6,909 bases of DNA, taken from contig JAIOSN010000008.1 of assembly GCA_021107605.1 (NCBI GenBank), positions 1-6,909 of the forward strand, written 5' to 3'. Within the stretch, counting starts at the first letter, position 1, and every line of letters starts with the position of its first letter. A program made the translations under genes and the position numbers. The DNA is from Anaerolineae bacterium. Its GTDB lineage: Bacteria > Chloroflexota > Anaerolineae > B4-G1 > SLSP01. A model generated the notes under the pieces. The model had not been told where the DNA came from. It saw only the letters and a program-made list of their open reading frames with translations, and ran no database searches. Shown here in pieces: positions 4,385 to 6,909 of the stretch.

Positions 4385-5287
4385 ATGCCCATTGATGCTG
4401 TTATGTCGGTTACGGGAGAAAAATCTCCCCATCATATTTTGATAGTGGAAGACAATCCCAGTACATCCGATATGTTGGTTTCATATTTTTCTTCGTTGAA
4501 CTATGAAGTATCCTATGCTGCTTGGGGGCAAGATGCTCTCGCGTTTGCTTCAGAATCTCCACCCGATTTGATAATCTTGGATATTCACCTGCCAGACATT
4601 GATGGCTACGAGATTTGCACGCGCTTACGTGACCATCGGCGCACTAAGAATATCCCTATCATCTTTCTTACTGAGCGCAGTGAGCGCATGGATCGGCTGA
4701 TGGGCTTGAATTTGGGAGCGGTGGATTATATCACCAAGCCCTTTGATGTGCAGGAATTGCGTTACCGAGTTCGCAATATCTTGAATCGCGAGGACATCAA
4801 TATCTTATTGCACCCCATCACCGAGCTACCGATCTCTACGTTGGTAGAAGAAGAGATCAAGGAGATGCGGGAGACTGGCAATTTATGTTTGGTGGGTCTT
4901 AAGCTCCGCGGGTTGAAAGGATTTGGAGATTTTTACGGGTTCGTCACTCACGATGATGTGCTGCGAGCTGTATCTCTTATTCTCAAAAGTACCGTCGCGG
5001 AGGTCATGAAGGAAGCACCTTTTGTAGGCCAACTATCCGCCTACGAGTTTGTGATTGTTATTCCCAGTAATCAACATCATCTGGTGATAGGACGCTTACA
5101 TCAACGTCTTAATGAGGCACTTTCTTTCTTTTACCCGCATCAGGATTGGGAGAATGGGACTTGCCGAGATGGCTCCCCCATTCCCAGATTGGTTTTCAAT
5201 ATGCAGCAGCTCTTGACCACCCAAATACCAACAGAGATAAGTATCACCACATTGCGAGAGGCTTTGTTTCATCAAAAAGAGGCGTAA
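4385..5287 (+). CDS. Response regulator: REC domain plus degenerate GGDEF-like domain
   Basis: The 300-residue protein starts with a complete receiver domain (residues 17-133). It has the acidic pair E22/D23, phosphoacceptor D66 in LIILDIHLPDIDGYE, T96 in IIFLTE and K118 in YITKPF, so it should accept phosphate from a histidine kinase. Residues 145-295 resemble a diguanylate cyclase fold: a LCLVGLKLRGLKGFGDFYGF core matching the GGDEF 'D-x-D-x-F-K-x-x-N' region, then VGQLSAYEFVIVIP where active enzymes have GGDEF. SAYEF at 218-222 lacks the paired glycines and first acidic residue, and the metal-binding Asp of the first strand is replaced. Catalysis is therefore unlikely, leaving a binding or docking role. 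There is no DNA-binding domain. It is the last gene of the Roadblock-V4R operon, followed by a strong terminator. The ATG at 4403 is an alternative start without a better ribosome site. Confidence 0.85.
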   Translation: MPIDAVMSVTGEKSPHHILIVEDNPSTSDMLVSYFSSLNYEVSYAAWGQDALAFASESPPDLIILDIHLPDIDGYEICTRLRDHRRTKNIPIIFLTERSERMDRLMGLNLGAVDYITKPFDVQELRYRVRNILNREDINILLHPITELPISTLVEEEIKEMRETGNLCLVGLKLRGLKGFGDFYGFVTHDDVLRAVSLILKSTVAEVMKEAPFVGQLSAYEFVIVIPSNQHHLVIGRLHQRLNEALSFFYPHQDWENGTCRDGSPIPRLVFNMQQLLTTQIPTEISITTLREALFHQKEA

Positions 5288-5302
5288 ATAGCGCGAATTG
5301 CG

Positions 5303-5340
5303 ACAGGGTCAAGAGGGATTATCTCTTGACCCTGTTTTGT
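5303..5340 (+). terminator. Strong intrinsic terminator of the signalling operon
   Basis: The arms acagggtcaagag (5303-5315) and ctcttgaccctgt (5323-5335) pair perfectly over 13 bp around a 7-nt loop, followed by TTTTGTTGTCTT. It starts 15 nt after the regulator's stop. It also shows that the open frame continuing upstream of the next gene is not translated from 5146. Confidence 0.85.
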
Positions 5341-5355
5341 TGTCTTGATGAGAAT

Positions 5356-5384
5356 TTGCCCTGGAAATTCTCTGTTATGATACT
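5356..5384 (+). promoter_or_regulatory. Candidate promoter of the glycosyltransferase pair
   Basis: TTGCCC (5356-5361) and GATACT (5379-5384) are 17 bp apart, each matching 4 of 6 consensus bases. Initiation near 5391 would leave a ~22-nt leader. The position right after a strong terminator requires a promoter here, but the boxes themselves are modest. Confidence 0.4.
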
Positions 5385-5398
5385 GACTGGAAAGGCGC

Positions 5399-5406
5399 AA
5401 AGGAGA
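5399..5406 (+). promoter_or_regulatory. Shine-Dalgarno deciding a GTG start
   Basis: AAAGGAGA ends 6 nt before the GTG at 5413. The ATG at 5425, four codons later in the same frame, would be 18 nt away. The GTG is therefore preferred, and the frame's extension back to 5146 is excluded by the terminator and by overlap with the regulator gene. Confidence 0.7.
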
Positions 5407-5412
5407 GATCTT

Positions 5413-6177
5413 GTGAAGAACTATATGCGAAAACCGTGGGTGGTGATTCCCACCTATAACGAAGCTGGCAATGTAGAATCGTTGACTGACGCGCTCTTAG
5501 ACCTGGAAATACCGGCGTTACAGTTGCTCTTTGTGGATGATGATTCGCCCGATGGTACGGGAGAGCTGTTGGAGGAGTTGACCCGTCGCTTCCCAGGGCA
5601 GGTGGAAGTGTTGCATCGCACTGGGCCGCGAGGGTTGGGACATGCTTACATCGACGGTTTCCGGCACGTTCTGGCTAAGGGAGCGACCGCGTTGGTGCAG
5701 ATGGATTCTGATTTCTCCCATCAGCCTAAGGAGGTGCCGCATTTATTTGCCGCCCTGGAGACCGCCGACCTGGTTATCGGTTCACGGTACGTGGAAGGCG
5801 GCGGCATTGATCCCACTTGGGCGGTGCAGCGACGCGCACTCTCCTCTGGAGGCAATCTATACGCGCGGCTCATCTTGGGATTACATGCTGTCCGAGACGC
5901 TACCGCGGGCTTCCGCGCTTGGCAGCGTGAAACACTGTTGGGAATTGGATTGGAACGTATCCACTCCCAAGGCTACATTTTCCAGGTGGAGACGACCTAC
6001 GTCACGTGCCGGCTGGGATACAAAATAGTGGAGATTCCCATTTTCTTCCCCGACCGGCAGGTGGGCGAGTCCAAAATGGATCTTAAAATCAAAGTTGAGG
6101 CGACCTTGCGCGTCTGGGACGTCTGGCGACGGCACCGCCGGCTAACGTTCCAAGATCGTCTCACGGAGTCTCCATGA
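5413..6177 (+). CDS. Polyprenyl-phosphate mannose synthase-like glycosyltransferase (GT2, DPM1 type)
   Basis: This 254-residue GT-A enzyme has the classic dolichyl-phosphate mannose synthase landmarks. They are VVIPTYNEAGN at 10-20, DDDSPDGTG at 42-50, RGLGHAYIDGFRH, the metal-binding MDSDFSH at 97-103 (D98, D100), VIGSRYVEGGG at 121-131, DATAGFRAW at 162-170, GYIFQVE and FFPDRQVGESKM. It should transfer mannose or a related sugar from a nucleotide donor (GDP-mannose in the best-known members) to a polyprenyl phosphate at the inner membrane face. It ends soon after SKMDLKIKVEATLRVWDVWRRH. There is no C-terminal membrane segment or GtrA domain, so it is the soluble DPM1-like form. The start is the GTG with AAAGGAGA before it. 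Its stop overlaps the next gene's ATG (ATGA at 6174-6177). Donor sugar cannot be fixed from sequence alone. Confidence 0.88.
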   Translation: MKNYMRKPWVVIPTYNEAGNVESLTDALLDLEIPALQLLFVDDDSPDGTGELLEELTRRFPGQVEVLHRTGPRGLGHAYIDGFRHVLAKGATALVQMDSDFSHQPKEVPHLFAALETADLVIGSRYVEGGGIDPTWAVQRRALSSGGNLYARLILGLHAVRDATAGFRAWQRETLLGIGLERIHSQGYIFQVETTYVTCRLGYKIVEIPIFFPDRQVGESKMDLKIKVEATLRVWDVWRRHRRLTFQDRLTESP

Positions 6178-6909
6178 CGCAACGTTACAAAACCGATTTA
6201 TTCTTGATACTGGTCCTCTTGTTACTCCCCCTCCTCCTTTTTGCTCCTGTCTCATTGGGAAATAAGACTTTACTCCCTGCTGACGCGCTCTACTCTTTTG
6301 AGCCATATCAATCCGCTCTCAAGATAGAGGAGCCGCAAAACCCGCTCTTGGCCGATCTGGTGCTGGAAAATTACGTCTGGCAACGTTTTATTGTGAAGAG
6401 TGTCCGCGCCGGGCAACTACCGCTCTGGGATCCATTCCTCTTCACCGGCCATCCCTTCCTGGCTAATGGGCAACATTCCGCACTCTACCCATTGAGTTTG
6501 ATCTTTCACCTTTTCTCTCTACCACGCGCTTATGGCATATTCATCGCGTTCCAGCTGGGATTGGCCGGGATCTCAAGCTATCTTCTGGGCCGCACTATGC
6601 ACGCCACTAAACTGGGCGCGTTCCTCGCGGGGATTACCTTCCAATTCAGCGGTTTTTTGGTTGTCTCGGTGGTGCATCCCATGATTGTGGCGGCGGCCGC
6701 GTGGTTGCCTCTGCAATTGGCTCTGGTAGAACTCACCATCAGACGCCGGTCATTCCTGCGCAATGAGCGGGCCATGCTCCCCTGGGCCGTGGTCGGAGCT
6801 ATCAGCATTGGCCTCCAGATGCTGGCCGGACATGCCGAGATCACCTATTTTTCCCTCTTGGTGGTGGGAACGTTCGCTGCCTGGCGTCTGTTGCATGGCA
6901 TTTTGACTA
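6174..6909 (+). CDS. YfhO-like multi-pass membrane protein, N-terminal part (runs off window)
   Basis: The frame is open from the ATG to the window's end (245 residues visible, no stop). A hydrophobic helix at about 8-27 is followed by an extracytoplasmic loop with LLPADALYSFEPY (D37) and NPLLADLV (D61). Then comes the signature LPLWDPFLFTGHPFLANGQH at 82-101 and YPLSLIF. Further hydrophobic segments appear near 119-139, 147-167, 169-187, 203-218 and 224-240. This pattern is typical of the large YfhO-like family (usually 700-900 residues), which has a GT-C-like layout with acidic residues in the first outer loop. YfhO proteins in Firmicutes work with a GT-A partner to transfer lipid-carried sugars outside the membrane. 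Here the partner gene overlaps it by ATGA, giving translational coupling. A role as the outer-face transferase is inferred; the acceptor is unknown. Confidence 0.82.
   Translation, partial: MTQRYKTDLFLILVLLLLPLLLFAPVSLGNKTLLPADALYSFEPYQSALKIEEPQNPLLADLVLENYVWQRFIVKSVRAGQLPLWDPFLFTGHPFLANGQHSALYPLSLIFHLFSLPRAYGIFIAFQLGLAGISSYLLGRTMHATKLGAFLAGITFQFSGFLVVSVVHPMIVAAAAWLPLQLALVELTIRRRSFLRNERAMLPWAVVGAISIGLQMLAGHAEITYFSLLVVGTFAAWRLLHGILT

Noticed and set aside
5146..5412. Upstream extension of the glycosyltransferase frame
   Set aside because: It overlaps the end of the response regulator gene and crosses a strong terminator; family similarity begins only after the GTG at 5413.
6578..6844. Minus-strand frame inside the YfhO-like gene
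   Set aside because: It is antisense to a clear membrane protein frame and has no ribosome site.

Overview
The window looks like chromosomal DNA from an uncultured or environmental Chloroflexota bacterium, probably Anaerolineae-like. This rests on three things: two secreted proteins of a style common in that phylum (one ending in a FLPLVLR-type tail), a long YfhO-like membrane protein with the LPLWDP / GHPFLANGQ signature, and an 'accacggaggcacggag' inverted repeat between genes. The assignment is made by recognition and was not confirmed by a database search. There are no rRNA or tRNA genes, CRISPR arrays, transposases or phage genes.

Layout. (1) 1-338, plus: 3' end of a ComM/YifB-type AAA+ ATPase. 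(2) 352-428: an imperfect inverted repeat. (3) 466-1122, plus: a small transaldolase (TalC/FSA family) with transaldolase-type active-site residues. (4) 1141-1173: a GC-rich hairpin between convergent genes, probably a bidirectional terminator. (5) 1195-2896, minus, read right to left: a possible 48-residue Cys-rich ORF, a 368-residue modular lipoprotein, and a 114-residue secreted protein with a 19-residue repeat. (6) 2897-3311: a regulatory region with two divergent sigma70-type promoters whose -35 boxes lie 18 bp apart, a TTGTATACAA palindrome and a second plus-strand promoter. (7) 3312-5287, plus: a three-gene signalling operon of Roadblock/LC7 protein, V4R-domain protein, and response regulator with a degenerate GGDEF-like output. 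It is closed by a strong intrinsic terminator at 5303-5340. (8) 5413-6909, plus: a polyprenyl-phosphate mannose synthase-like GT2 enzyme overlapping by ATGA with a YfhO-like membrane protein that runs off the window.

How the parts may work together. Roadblock proteins regulate small Ras-like GTPases such as MglA. V4R is a small-molecule-binding fold related to eukaryotic TRAPP/Bet3. The response regulator keeps every REC phosphorylation residue but has lost the GGDEF catalytic motif. The operon therefore looks like a ligand- and phosphorylation-responsive switch acting through protein contacts. No GTPase or histidine kinase is present, so partners must be encoded elsewhere. The back-to-back promoters suggest that the envelope genes on the minus strand are co-regulated with this switch. 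The last two genes resemble the GT-A plus YfhO pairs that charge a lipid carrier with a sugar and transfer that sugar outside the membrane.
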